This document shows positions 27,306-35,667 of a stretch of DNA of 64,000 nucleotides, piece after piece. A program made the translations under genes and the position numbers. Numbering within the stretch: position 1 is the stretch's first letter; every line of letters starts with the position of its first letter. The stretch is from the NCBI RefSeq assembly GCF_026626335.1, contig NZ_JAPNTZ010000002.1, forward strand, positions 620,001-684,000, written 5' to 3'. Below the pieces are notes generated by a model. The model saw only the letters and a list, made by a program, of their open reading frames with translations, had not been told where the DNA came from and did not search any database. The DNA is from Paractinoplanes pyxinae (GTDB lineage Bacteria; Actinomycetota; Actinomycetes; Mycobacteriales; Micromonosporaceae).

Positions 27306-27791
27306 ATGGCTAAGAAGGCCGCGGCCGGCACCCCGGCCACCGCGCTGCTGACCGCGCAGAAGGTCGAGCACACGCTGCACCCGTACGTCGTGTCGCCGGA
27401 CGCGCCGAACTACGGTGCGCTGGTGGCCCAGGCCCTCGGGGTGGCGCCGGAACGCGTCTTCAAGACCCTGATCGCCGAGGTCGACGGCGCGCTCGTCGTC
27501 GGGGTGGTGCCGGTGACCGGCGAGCTCGATCTCAAGGCGCTCGCGCACGCCGCGGGGGGCAAACGGGCAGTCATGGCCGTGCGCGCCGACGCCGAACGCA
27601 GCAGTGGATACGTACGCGGGGGAATCAGCCCGCTCGGGCAGCGCAAGAAGCTGCCCACGGTGGTCGACGACTCGGCGCTGAGCCTCGATCTCATGTACGT
27701 CTCGGCGGGCCGGCGGGGTCTGCAGGCCGGCCTGAAACCGGCCGATCTCATCCGCCTCACCGACGCCGTGGCCGCCACGATCCGGACATAG
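27306..27791 (+). CDS. ybaK: Cys-tRNA(Pro)/Cys-tRNA(Cys) deacylase YbaK
   Basis: YbaK hydrolyses Cys mischarged onto tRNA(Pro). The 161-residue product carries the YbaK/ProX editing fold: HTLHPYVV, ALGVAPERVFKTLI with the conserved lysine of the FKTL motif, VVGVVPVTGELDLKAL, and GGISPLGQRKKLPTVVDDSA with the conserved GISPLGQ motif. The ATG at 27306 is preferred to an in-frame ATG at 27297 because of the leaderless -10 box. It is followed by a 385-base regulatory region. Confidence 0.93.
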   Translation: MAKKAAAGTPATALLTAQKVEHTLHPYVVSPDAPNYGALVAQALGVAPERVFKTLIAEVDGALVVGVVPVTGELDLKALAHAAGGKRAVMAVRADAERSSGYVRGGISPLGQRKKLPTVVDDSALSLDLMYVSAGRRGLQAGLKPADLIRLTDAVAATIRT

Positions 27792-28176
27792 GGGAAGAAA
27801 CTTCCGAAGAGCCGCGAGCCGTTACGACAACGTTACGCGCCGAGAGGATCTTTCTCTCGAGAACGGTACGAACCGGTCAGGGCCCTGACTTAGCGTCACA
27901 GGGTGAGCCACGTCAGCGATCGATCGGAGACGACGGACCCGCCTGGACCAGGGCCGTCCGGCCCCTATCACCGCCGTGTTGCCGGATTGTTATGCCGGGT
28001 TACGAGATCGCCCGGCGACACCGCTTGTGTAACCGGCCGCAACGGGAATACGTTGCCGGACACAACAAACTAGCTCCTGATCACTTTCGATCACTCCGCG
28101 TCTCGGGGAGCGACACTCCCGCAGCGCACACCATCGAATCCGATGTAGCCCGGATTTACCCGAAAGGACACTAGGA
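27792..28176 (+). promoter_or_regulatory. Regulatory region upstream of the xylF-like operon
   Basis: No gene is seen. CCGAGAG/CTCTCG near 27840-27860 is a weak hairpin that may end the ybaK transcript. A candidate promoter has TTGTGT (28025-28030) and TACGTT (28049-28054), 18 bases apart. It is flanked by the inverted repeat TTGTGTaaCCGGC (28025-28037) and GCCGGACACAA (28055-28065), a possible operator for the ROK regulator coded at 31547. GAAAGGACACTAGGA supplies the ribosome binding site. Confidence 0.45.
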
Positions 28177-29283
28177 ATGCGTAAGGGACTGTTCGCCCTT
28201 GCCGCGGTCAGCCTGCTGGCGACCGGCAGCATCGCCGCTTGCGGCGACGACAGTGGCAGCGACTCCGGCAGCACGGGTGGCGACAGCGCCGCCGCCGGCA
28301 AGGTCGGCATCATCCTGCCCGACACCAAGAGCTCGCAGCGCTGGGGCACCGACGACCCGAAGTTCCTGAAGGCGGCGTTCGACGCGGCCGGCGTTCCGGT
28401 CGAGATCCAGAACGCGCAGGGCGACAAGACGCAGTTCCAGACCATCGCCGACGGCATGATCTCGAGCGGCGTCAAGGTCCTCATGATCGTCAACCTCGAC
28501 TCCGGCACCGGTAAGGCCGTCCTCGAGAAGGCCAAGAAGGCCGGTATCGCGACGATCGACTACGACCGTCTGACCCTGAGCGGCGGCGCCGACTACTACG
28601 TGTCGTTCGACAACGTCGCGGTGGGCAAGCTGCAGGGCGAGGGCCTGGTCAAGTGCCTCGAGGAGAAGAAGTACACCAAGCCGGTCGTGGCCGAGCTCAA
28701 CGGCTCGCCGACTGACAACAACGCCACCCTGTTCGCCCAGGGCTACGACGGCGTCCTCGACCCGAAGTACTCGGACGGCACCTTCACCAAGGGCCCGAAC
28801 CAGGACGTTCCGGACTGGGACAACGCGCAGGCCGGCACGATCTTCGAGCAGATGCTGACCTCGAACAAGAACATCAAGGGCGTTCTCGCGGCGAACGACG
28901 GTCTCGGCAACGCGGCCATCGCGGTCCTCAAGAAGAACAAGCTGAACGGCCAGGTCCCGGTCACCGGCCAGGACGCCACCGTTCAGGGCCTGCAGAACAT
29001 CCTCGCCGGCGACCAGTGCATGACGGTCTACAAGGCGATCAAGAAGGAGGCCGACGCGGCTGCCGAGCTGGCCGTCGCCCTGGCCAAGCAGCAGAAGCCG
29101 ACCACGGCCACCGGCACCACCAAGGACCCGGAGTCGGGTGCCGACGTCCCCTCGGTGCTGCTCGAGCCGCAGGCCATCACCAAGGAGAACGTCAAGGACG
29201 TCATCGCCGACGGCTTCGTGACCAAGGACGCGGTCTGCACCGCCGACTTCGCCAAGGCCTGCACGGACGCGGGAATCAGCTGA
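28177..29283 (+). CDS. Sugar ABC transporter substrate-binding lipoprotein, XylF-like
   Basis: A 368-residue periplasmic-binding protein of the ribose/xylose family. The signal peptide ends in a lipobox with Cys22 (GSIAAC), followed by an Asp/Ser/Gly-rich linker. The mature part has VGIILPDTKSSQRWGTDDP, VLMIVNLDSGTG, TIDYDRLTLSGGADYYVSFD (split here), LAANDGLGNAAI and PVTGQDATVQGLQNIL, as in XylF-type proteins. It is the first gene of an SBP-ATPase-permease-ROK group with the same content as the Streptomyces xylFGH-rok7B7 locus, so D-xylose is the best guess; other pentoses or fructose are possible. Confidence 0.88.
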   Translation: MRKGLFALAAVSLLATGSIAACGDDSGSDSGSTGGDSAAAGKVGIILPDTKSSQRWGTDDPKFLKAAFDAAGVPVEIQNAQGDKTQFQTIADGMISSGVKVLMIVNLDSGTGKAVLEKAKKAGIATIDYDRLTLSGGADYYVSFDNVAVGKLQGEGLVKCLEEKKYTKPVVAELNGSPTDNNATLFAQGYDGVLDPKYSDGTFTKGPNQDVPDWDNAQAGTIFEQMLTSNKNIKGVLAANDGLGNAAIAVLKKNKLNGQVPVTGQDATVQGLQNILAGDQCMTVYKAIKKEADAAAELAVALAKQQKPTTATGTTKDPESGADVPSVLLEPQAITKENVKDVIADGFVTKDAVCTADFAKACTDAGIS

Positions 29284-29323
29284 GAATCCTCAACTGATGA
29301 CGGGCTAGACCCGAACTGACGAC

Positions 29324-29363
29324 GGCGCCGCTCACCTCCCCAAACGGGGCGGAGGGCGGCGCC
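29324..29363 (+). terminator. Intercistronic hairpin after the binding-protein gene
   Basis: GGCGCCGC (29324-29331) pairs with GCGGCGCC (29356-29363), and CCTCCCC/GGGGCGG extends it inward; GGTTTTCCCCCC follows. It lies between the binding-protein gene and the ATPase gene, where partial termination or mRNA protection normally gives excess binding protein. Confidence 0.65.
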
Positions 29364-29443
29364 GGAGTTGGGTTTTCCCCCCAATCCGCCGGCCGGGGCG
29401 TCGTCCCGGTCGGCAACCGGTCACTTAGCGAAGGAGAACCACC

Positions 29444-30259
29444 GTGGCCGCGACACCCCTCTTGGAGATCAGCGGGATCAACAAAGGCTTCGGTCCCGTT
29501 CAGGTCTTGCACGACGTCGGCCTGAGCGTTTACCCCGGCGAGGTCACTGCCCTCGTCGGCGACAACGGCGCCGGCAAGTCGACGCTGGTCAAATGCATCA
29601 GCGGTATCTACACCATCGACTCGGGCACGGTTACCTTCGACGGCAACCAGGTGGCCATCCACAGCCCCCGCGACGCGTCGGCGCTGGGCATCGAGGTCGT
29701 GTACCAGGACCTCGCGCTCTGCGACAACCTCGACATCGTCCAGAACATGTTCCTGGGCCGCGAGAAGAAGCGCGGCATCGTGCTCGACGAGCCGACCATG
29801 GAGCAGATGGCCGGTGACACGCTCGCCAGCCTTTCGGTGCGCACCGTGAAGTCGCTGCGACAGCTCGTGGCGAGCCTCTCGGGTGGGCAGCGGCAGACCG
29901 TGGCGATCGCCAAGGCCGTGCTCTGGAACTCGAAGATCGTGATCCTGGACGAGCCGACCGCCGCCCTCGGTGTGGCGCAGACCGCTCAGGTGCTCGAACT
30001 CGTACGCCGCCTGGCCGACAACGGTCTCGGCGTGGTGCTCATCTCGCACAACATGAACGACGTGTTCGCGGTGTCCGACCGGATCGCCGCGCTCTACCTC
30101 GGCCGGATGGCGGCCCAGGTCAAGACCACCGACGTGACGCACTCCCAGGTCGTCGAGCTGATCACGGCCGGGCGCAGCGGCAACCTCGGTCTGCCTCCCG
30201 AGAAGCCCGCGGACTTCGGCGGAGACGTCGTCGACATCACGCCGGGAGGCGACAAGTGA
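29444..30259 (+). CDS. Sugar ABC transporter ATP-binding protein, single domain (XylG-like)
   Basis: The 271-residue ATPase has Walker A GDNGAGKST, the signature LSGGQRQTVAIAKAVLW, Walker B VILDEPTAALG and an H-loop LISHNMNDV. The Q-loop is VYQDLAL. There is one nucleotide-binding domain, not the two of E. coli XylG, which is usual for actinobacterial members and for FrcA. The GTG at 29444 follows GAAGGAGAA. Its stop overlaps the permease start (GTGA). It energises uptake of the sugar bound by the upstream lipoprotein. Confidence 0.9.
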   Translation: MAATPLLEISGINKGFGPVQVLHDVGLSVYPGEVTALVGDNGAGKSTLVKCISGIYTIDSGTVTFDGNQVAIHSPRDASALGIEVVYQDLALCDNLDIVQNMFLGREKKRGIVLDEPTMEQMAGDTLASLSVRTVKSLRQLVASLSGGQRQTVAIAKAVLWNSKIVILDEPTAALGVAQTAQVLELVRRLADNGLGVVLISHNMNDVFAVSDRIAALYLGRMAAQVKTTDVTHSQVVELITAGRSGNLGLPPEKPADFGGDVVDITPGGDK

Positions 30260-31512
30260 CCACCACCACGACCACCACGGCCGGCGGCGTCAAGGTCGTC
30301 AAGCCGACCGTCGGCAGCTACATCAACGACTACTGGGGCCGGGTTCGCGGCGGTGACCTCGGGTCGCTGCCGGCCATCCTCGGCCTGATCGTGCTGAGCC
30401 TGATCTTCGGCATCGCCCGGGACACGTTCTTCAGCTCGCTCAACTTCGCGAACCTGTTCAACCAGGGCGCCCAGGTCGTCTTCATCGCGATGGGCCTGAT
30501 CTTCGTCCTGCTGCTGGGCGAGATCGACCTCTCGGCCGGTTTCGCCAGTGGTGTGTGCGGCGCTGTCGTCGCCATCCTGCTGACCAACCACGGCTGGGAC
30601 TGGTACACCGCGATCCCGGTCGCGCTGGTCACCGGCATCGTGATCGGCTTCGTGCTCGGCTTCCTGGTCGCGAAGATCGGTATCCCGTCGTTCGTCGTCA
30701 CCCTGGCCGCGTTCCTCGGCTTCCAGGGCCTGCTGCTGGTGCTGCTGGGCGGTGGCACCAACATCTCGACCCGCAACGAGTTCTTCAACTCGCTGAACAA
30801 CGACAACCTGTCGGTGACCTGGAGCTGGATCCTGGCCATCGCCGCCGTTCTCGCCTACGCCGCGGTGCAGTTCAACCAGGTGCGCAGCCGGGCCAAGCGG
30901 AACCTGGTCACCGACCCGCTGGGCGTCGTGCTGCTGCGCATCGGCGGGCTGGCCGTGCTGATCCTGGTGGCGACCGCGATCCTGACCCAGGAGCGCGCCA
31001 TCAACCCAGCCATCAACTCGCTCAAGGGTGTGCCGATCGTCGTCCCGATCATTGGGTTCTTCCTGGTGCTGTGGACGTTCGTGCTGGGTCGCACCAGCTA
31101 CGGCCGGCACGTCTACGCGGTCGGCGGCAACACCGAGGCGGCCCGTCGCGCCGGTATCCCGGTCGACCGGATCCGCATCTCGGTCTTCGTGATCGGCTCG
31201 TTCATGGCCGCGATCGGCGGCATCATGGCCGTCAGCCGGGCCAGCTCGGTCGACCCGAACACCGGTGGCAGCAACATCCTGCTGTACTCGGTGGGCGCGG
31301 CCGTCATCGGCGGCACCAGCCTCTTCGGCGGTAAGGGCAAGATCATCAACGCCGTCATCGGTGGCGCGGTGATCGCCGTCATCGACAACGGCATGGGTCT
31401 GCTCGGCTTCAGCTCCGGTCAGAAGTTCATCTTCACCGGCGTCATCCTGCTGATCGCCGCCAGCGTCGACGCCCTGGCCCGGCGCAGAGCGGCCGCAACC
31501 GGCAACCGATGA
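30256..31512 (+). CDS. Sugar ABC transporter permease, XylH-like
   Basis: A 418-residue membrane protein of the BPD_transp_2 (ribose/xylose) family with about ten to twelve helices. LLLGEIDLSAGFASG is the conserved family motif near residue 95; GRTSYGRHVYAVGGNTEAARR is the cytoplasmic coupling loop with the glycine/alanine-rich contact to the ATPase (written in part: YAVGGNTEAARRAGIPV), and IGGTSLFGGKG comes near the end. The start is a GTG overlapping the ATPase stop. It is the only permease gene, so a homodimer is expected. Confidence 0.9.
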   Translation: MTTTTTTTAGGVKVVKPTVGSYINDYWGRVRGGDLGSLPAILGLIVLSLIFGIARDTFFSSLNFANLFNQGAQVVFIAMGLIFVLLLGEIDLSAGFASGVCGAVVAILLTNHGWDWYTAIPVALVTGIVIGFVLGFLVAKIGIPSFVVTLAAFLGFQGLLLVLLGGGTNISTRNEFFNSLNNDNLSVTWSWILAIAAVLAYAAVQFNQVRSRAKRNLVTDPLGVVLLRIGGLAVLILVATAILTQERAINPAINSLKGVPIVVPIIGFFLVLWTFVLGRTSYGRHVYAVGGNTEAARRAGIPVDRIRISVFVIGSFMAAIGGIMAVSRASSVDPNTGGSNILLYSVGAAVIGGTSLFGGKGKIINAVIGGAVIAVIDNGMGLLGFSSGQKFIFTGVILLIAASVDALARRRAAATGNR

Positions 31513-31546
31513 ACGAGATCCACCTGGTTCTGGGGACGGCACGCTG

Positions 31547-32725
31547 ATGCGGGCCGGCCCCAGCCAGGAGGAGGTTCGCCGGCACAATCTCGGGACGCTG
31601 CTGCGGTACGTACACGTGCACGGCGCCACGTCCCGGGCGGAACTCACCAGCCGGCTCGGCCTGAACCGAAGCACCATCGGGGCCCTGACCGCCGACCTGA
31701 CCACCGCTGGGCTGGTCACCGAGGCGGCACCACGAGAGACCGGCCGGGCCGGGCGACCGTCGCTGGTCGTCCGGCCCGAGTCGTCCAAGGTGTACGCGTA
31801 CGCGCTGAGCATCGAGGTGGACCGCCTGCGGGCGGCCCGGGTCGGGCTGGGCGGCCGCATCCTGGACCGCCGCGAGACCGACCGGCCGCGCGGCATGCAG
31901 GTGCTGGACGCGGTGCAGCCGCTGGCCGAGTTCGTCCACGAGATGCGGGCCGACGTGCCCGGCGACGCCCGCTACGTCGGCACCGGCGTGGCGGTGGCCG
32001 GCATGGTGCGCCGGGCGGACGGGATGGTCCGCCTGGCGCCCACGATCGGCTGGGTCGAGGAACCGGTCGGCGCCGCGCTCCGCGCCGAACTCGGTGACGT
32101 GGGGAAGCTGACGCTGGGCAACCACGCGGACGTCTCCGCGCTGGTCGAGCACAGCCGCGGGGCCGCGGCCGGCTGCGACAACGTCATCTATCTGTACGGC
32201 GACGTCGGGGTGGGCGCCGGCATCATCGCCGACGGCCGCCGGGTGGCCGGTCACGGCGGCTACGGCGGCGAGGTCGGCCATATGGTGGTCAACCCGTACG
32301 GCCGCGAGTGCAGTTGCGGCTCGCGCGGCTGCTGGGAGACCGAGATCGGCGAGTACGCCCTGCTCAAGCACGCCGGCCGGGCCGAGCTGAGCGGACGCGA
32401 GGCGGTGCTGGGGGTGGTCGAGGCGGCGATGCGCGGCGACAGCCAGGCCCAGTTCGCTGTGCGCCAGGTCGGCGAGTGGATCGGCTTCGGCGTCGGCAAC
32501 CTGGTCAACATCTTCAACCCCGAGGCCGTCATCTTCGGCGGCACCCTGCGCGACGTCTACCTGGTCGCCGCGGCTCAGATCCGCAGCCGGCTGACCGCGA
32601 TCGCCCTGCCCGCCTGTCGTGAGCACATCCGGCTGCGCACCCCGGAACTCGGCGGCGACGCGGCCCTCATCGGGGCGGCCGAGCTGGCCTTCGAGCACCT
32701 CCTCGAGGATCCGCTGCTGAACTGA
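31547..32725 (+). CDS. ROK-family transcriptional regulator
   Basis: The 392 residues combine an N-terminal winged helix (SRAELTSRLGLNRSTIGALT, about 27-46) with a ROK sugar-kinase-like domain. The zinc-binding signature is present (GHMVVNPYGRECSCGSRGC, with the histidine and three cysteines), while the ROK ATP-binding loop appears in VIYLYGDVGVGAGII. Position after an SBP-ATPase-permease set parallels Rok7B7 next to xylFGH in Streptomyces, so it probably represses or tunes this operon in response to a sugar. The ATG at 31547 follows a GGGGACGG sequence; other starts cannot be ruled out. Confidence 0.88.
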   Translation: MRAGPSQEEVRRHNLGTLLRYVHVHGATSRAELTSRLGLNRSTIGALTADLTTAGLVTEAAPRETGRAGRPSLVVRPESSKVYAYALSIEVDRLRAARVGLGGRILDRRETDRPRGMQVLDAVQPLAEFVHEMRADVPGDARYVGTGVAVAGMVRRADGMVRLAPTIGWVEEPVGAALRAELGDVGKLTLGNHADVSALVEHSRGAAAGCDNVIYLYGDVGVGAGIIADGRRVAGHGGYGGEVGHMVVNPYGRECSCGSRGCWETEIGEYALLKHAGRAELSGREAVLGVVEAAMRGDSQAQFAVRQVGEWIGFGVGNLVNIFNPEAVIFGGTLRDVYLVAAAQIRSRLTAIALPACREHIRLRTPELGGDAALIGAAELAFEHLLEDPLLN

Positions 32726-32741
32726 GGGTCGTGAAGGGCAA

Positions 32742-32772
32742 AAGTTGAAGGTCAACAACTGAAGATCAACTT
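32742..32772. repeat. Direct and inverted repeats between the ROK gene and its terminator
   Basis: AAGTTGA (32742-32748) and TCAACTT (32766-32772) are inverted. GTTGAAGGTCAAC and a diverged ACTGAAGATCAAC form two tandem 13-base half-related copies. This could be a protein-binding site or mRNA structure. Confidence 0.5.
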
Positions 32773-32813
32773 CTCGACCGATGACGTACGGGTGTCCCGC
32801 TCGCAGAAGCAAT

Positions 32814-32843
32814 GAAGCCGTTCCGCCCATGCGGAACGGCTTC
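32814..32843 (+). terminator. Rho-independent terminator of the sugar ABC-ROK operon
   Basis: GAAGCCGTTCCGC (32814-32826) and GCGGAACGGCTTC (32831-32843) form a perfect 13-bp stem with loop CCAT, 88 bases past the ROK gene. Confidence 0.85.
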
Positions 32844-32926
32844 GTCTTCGGTCCCGGCCGTCCCCGGCTTCCGGCGACGCCCGGTGGGCACGCGGGACCG
32901 ATCAAGATCGTCTATGCTCCCGGCCC

Positions 32927-33859
32927 GTGACTGTCCTTTTCGACCCCGCGGACGCCTATCCCGCGGTGGCTGACGTGCGGGCGCGGCTGGCCGCCCAGGA
33001 CTGGGCCGGCGTCCGTCGCGTGGTCGACGGCTTGCCGCCGGCCGGCCGCACCCTGGTCCTCCGGCACGGCTCCGCCGTCGACGGCGCCGAGCGAACCCTG
33101 CGCGAGGCGTTCGACCGGGATCCCGCCGACGGGGCGGCCGCGGCCATGCTGGGCTACCGCCTCATCGACATCGGCTGGAAGATCCGCTCGGCGGCCCGGG
33201 CCGACCACGTGAGCTCACAGCAGTTCGAGCAGTTCCACGACTGGCTGCGCCGGGCCGAGGCGGTGCTGATCGACGGGGCCGCCCGCACTCCCCGCGACCC
33301 GGCGATCTGGGCGGCCCGCCTGGTGTCGGCCCGCGGCCTCGAAGTGGGCCTGGCCGAGACCCGGCGCCGCTACGACAAGGTCAAGTCGATCGACCCGCAC
33401 AACCTGACGGCCCAGTTCCAGATGCTGCAGCAGCTCTGTCCCAAGTGGAGCGGCAGCTGGGAGCTGCTGCACCCGTGGACCCGCGAGGAGATGCTGGCCG
33501 CACCGCCCGGCGCCGTGCAGGGCGTGCTGGTCGCCGAGGCGCACATCGAGCACTGGCTCGATCTGCCGGGCGGCACCCGCACGGCCTATCTGAACGGCGT
33601 GCCGGTCCGCCGGGAACTGCGCGAGGCGGCCGAGCGGTCGGTGCTGCACCCGGACTTCGGCCGCGAGCACGGCTGGGTCGAGGCGGCGAGCACCTTCGCC
33701 TTCGTCTTCAGCCTGCTCGGCGACCGCCGCTCGGCCGCACCCTGTTTCGAGATGCTGGGCGACCTGGCGACCGAGTACCCCTGGACCTACCTGGGCGACG
33801 ACACGGCTGAACAGGTCAGCAACCACCGTCGTCGTGCGCTGGCCGGAGCGGCCCGATGA
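32927..33859 (+). CDS. TPR-like hypothetical protein paired with an M16-type peptidase
   Basis: A 310-residue soluble, mostly helical protein without signal peptide or membrane helix. Helical pairs such as ADVRARLAAQDWAGVRRVVDG (in part), LREAFDRDPADGAAAAMLGYR and FAFVFSLLGDRRSAAPCFEML look like TPR or related solenoid repeats. I do not recognise a catalytic motif. The GTG at 32927 follows TATGCT (32913-32918) at leaderless distance. Its stop overlaps the start of the M16-type gene (ATGA), so the two are made together and probably act together. Confidence 0.65.
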   Translation: MTVLFDPADAYPAVADVRARLAAQDWAGVRRVVDGLPPAGRTLVLRHGSAVDGAERTLREAFDRDPADGAAAAMLGYRLIDIGWKIRSAARADHVSSQQFEQFHDWLRRAEAVLIDGAARTPRDPAIWAARLVSARGLEVGLAETRRRYDKVKSIDPHNLTAQFQMLQQLCPKWSGSWELLHPWTREEMLAAPPGAVQGVLVAEAHIEHWLDLPGGTRTAYLNGVPVRRELREAAERSVLHPDFGREHGWVEAASTFAFVFSLLGDRRSAAPCFEMLGDLATEYPWTYLGDDTAEQVSNHRRRALAGAAR

Positions 33860-35550
33860 TCAAGCAGACCGAGATCGACGGGGTGCCCGCTCTGCTGGCC
33901 CCGGCCACCGGCGTCACGCACGCCGGCCTGGCTTTCCGGGTCGGGTTCGCCGACGAGCCCCTGGCCCGGCGCGGCATCACGCACCTGATCGAGCACCTGG
34001 CGCTTTTCTCGACCGGGGTCGCCGACTACCACTACAACGGCGCCACCGGCGTCGAGTACACGTTCTTCCACATGCACGGCTCGGCCGGCGAGCTGGGCGA
34101 GTTCCTGTCCGCGGTCTGCGCCTCGCTGCGTGACCTGCCGATGCACCGGCTCGCCGTCGAGAAGGACCTGCTGCGGGCCGAGGCGAACGGGCGCAGTTCC
34201 GGCCCGGCCGACCAGATGGCACTGTGGCGGCACGGGGCCCGCGACTACGGCCTGTCCAGCTATCCCGAGTGGGGTCTGCCCGCGATCACCGAGGCCGATC
34301 TGCGCGAGTGGGTGGAGCGCTACTTCACCCGCGAGAACGCCGTGCTGTGGGTGGCCGGCGACGAGGTGCCGGCCGGCCTGCGGCTGGATCTTCCTTCGGG
34401 CGTACGCCGGAAGGCGCCCCCGATGTCGTCGGCGCTGCCGACCACTCCGGCCTGGTTCCCGGGCCACTCCGGGATGCTGGTCTGGGATTCCGTGGTGCCC
34501 CGGGCGCCCCGCTCGGCCGTCTTCGCCGGCGTGCTCGAGCGGGTGATGTTCCGTGAGCTGAGGCAGGAAGGCGGTTTGTCGTACGCGGCCCACGCCTCCT
34601 ACGAGCCGGTCGGAGCCGACCACGGCCAGGTGACCGCCGTCGCCGATGCGCTGCCCGACAAGCAGGGTGCTGTGCTCGGCGGGTTCGTCGACGTGCTGGC
34701 TGCGTTGCGGGTGGGCCGGATCGACGAGGCCGACGTGGCCGCCGTGGTCAAGAAGCAGACCGAGGCGCTGCGGCACGCCGAGGAGCAGGGCGCGCGGCTG
34801 CCCGGTCAGGCGCTCAACCTGCTCTCCGGGCGCGACGTGCTCAGCGCCGACGAGGTGATCGACGGGCTGCGCGCGGTCACCGCGGCCGAGGTGGCGCAGG
34901 TGGCCGCCGAGGCCTGGGACGCCGGGTTGTTGCAGACCTCGCACAGCCGGGCCGACTGGGCCGGGTTCACCGCCGCCCCGACCACCTCCGACAGCGCCGT
35001 GACCGGCACCAAGTACCCCTCGCTGGACACGCCGGGCGAGAAGCTGATCGTCGGTTTCGATGGCGTCAGCATCGTCGCCGGGGACAACCGTGCGACCGTG
35101 CGGTTCGCCGACTGCGCCATCGTGCGGGCCTGGCCCGACGGCGGCCGTCAGCTGGTCGGGAGCGACGGCATCGTGGTGTTCGTCGAGCCCACCCTGTTCG
35201 AGGGGGCGGCCGACGCGGCCAAGAAGATCGATGCCAGCGTCGCGCCCGCCGTCCGGGTCGAGCAGCCCGCCCGCGAGCCCGGCCAGATCCCGCAGCCGGA
35301 GCCGGAGAAGGCCGCGCCGGCCGAGTCCGCGAAGCCGCGCCGAGGGATGGCGGGTGAGTGGCGAAGGGTTCTGCTGCTGATGCTGGGCGCCCTGGCCGGA
35401 TTTGCGACGGCGGGCCAGGTCGGATATGAGCTCGTGAACGGTCTCACCGGGATTCTCTTCGGCATCCTGGCCGTCGTAGGCGGGTTCGTTTTGGCCGTGC
35501 TCTGTGTGATCGGCATCGTCAACACCGTCCGGGACGCCTTCAAGCCCTGA
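33856..35550 (+). CDS. Membrane-anchored M16-type metallopeptidase with C-terminal two-helix anchor
   Basis: The 564-residue protein begins with an M16 peptidase half: HLIEH at residues 43-47 is the inverted zinc motif HxxEH, and VEKDLLRAE at about 101-109 can supply the distal glutamate. A second M16-like lobe (MFRELRQEGGLSYAAHASYEP, in part) carries the Arg/Tyr region. After about residue 370 comes a beta-rich segment (EKLIVGFDGVSIVAGDNRATV) resembling YcxB- or PH-like domains, then a Pro/Glu/Ala linker and two membrane helices (LLLMLGALAGFATAG; GILFGILAVVGGFVLAVL). No signal peptide is seen, so the enzyme probably faces the cytoplasm. Function is unknown. Confidence 0.75.
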   Translation: MIKQTEIDGVPALLAPATGVTHAGLAFRVGFADEPLARRGITHLIEHLALFSTGVADYHYNGATGVEYTFFHMHGSAGELGEFLSAVCASLRDLPMHRLAVEKDLLRAEANGRSSGPADQMALWRHGARDYGLSSYPEWGLPAITEADLREWVERYFTRENAVLWVAGDEVPAGLRLDLPSGVRRKAPPMSSALPTTPAWFPGHSGMLVWDSVVPRAPRSAVFAGVLERVMFRELRQEGGLSYAAHASYEPVGADHGQVTAVADALPDKQGAVLGGFVDVLAALRVGRIDEADVAAVVKKQTEALRHAEEQGARLPGQALNLLSGRDVLSADEVIDGLRAVTAAEVAQVAAEAWDAGLLQTSHSRADWAGFTAAPTTSDSAVTGTKYPSLDTPGEKLIVGFDGVSIVAGDNRATVRFADCAIVRAWPDGGRQLVGSDGIVVFVEPTLFEGAADAAKKIDASVAPAVRVEQPAREPGQIPQPEPEKAAPAESAKPRRGMAGEWRRVLLLMLGALAGFATAGQVGYELVNGLTGILFGILAVVGGFVLAVLCVIGIVNTVRDAFKP

Positions 35551-35597
35551 ACTTTGTGCCGTGGTGTTGAGCACCGCGCTGATCGGCGCATGTGGCG

Positions 35598-35618
35598 TTG
35601 CTTACGCATTGCTTACGC
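35598..35618. repeat. 11-bp-spaced direct repeat before the molybdopterin oxidoreductase gene
   Basis: TTGCTTACGC occurs at 35598-35607 and 35609-35618, one helical turn apart. It lies 50 bases before the GTG at 35668 and could be an operator. Confidence 0.35.
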
Positions 35619-35667
35619 GATGGCCTGAGCCGTCGTCGCCCGCCCGGACCGGGAGCAGGATGGGAGG

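Noticed and set aside
29284-29443. A separate small gene between the xylF- and xylG-like genes
   Set aside because: The stretch is a hairpin and a ribosome binding site; no frame has protein character.
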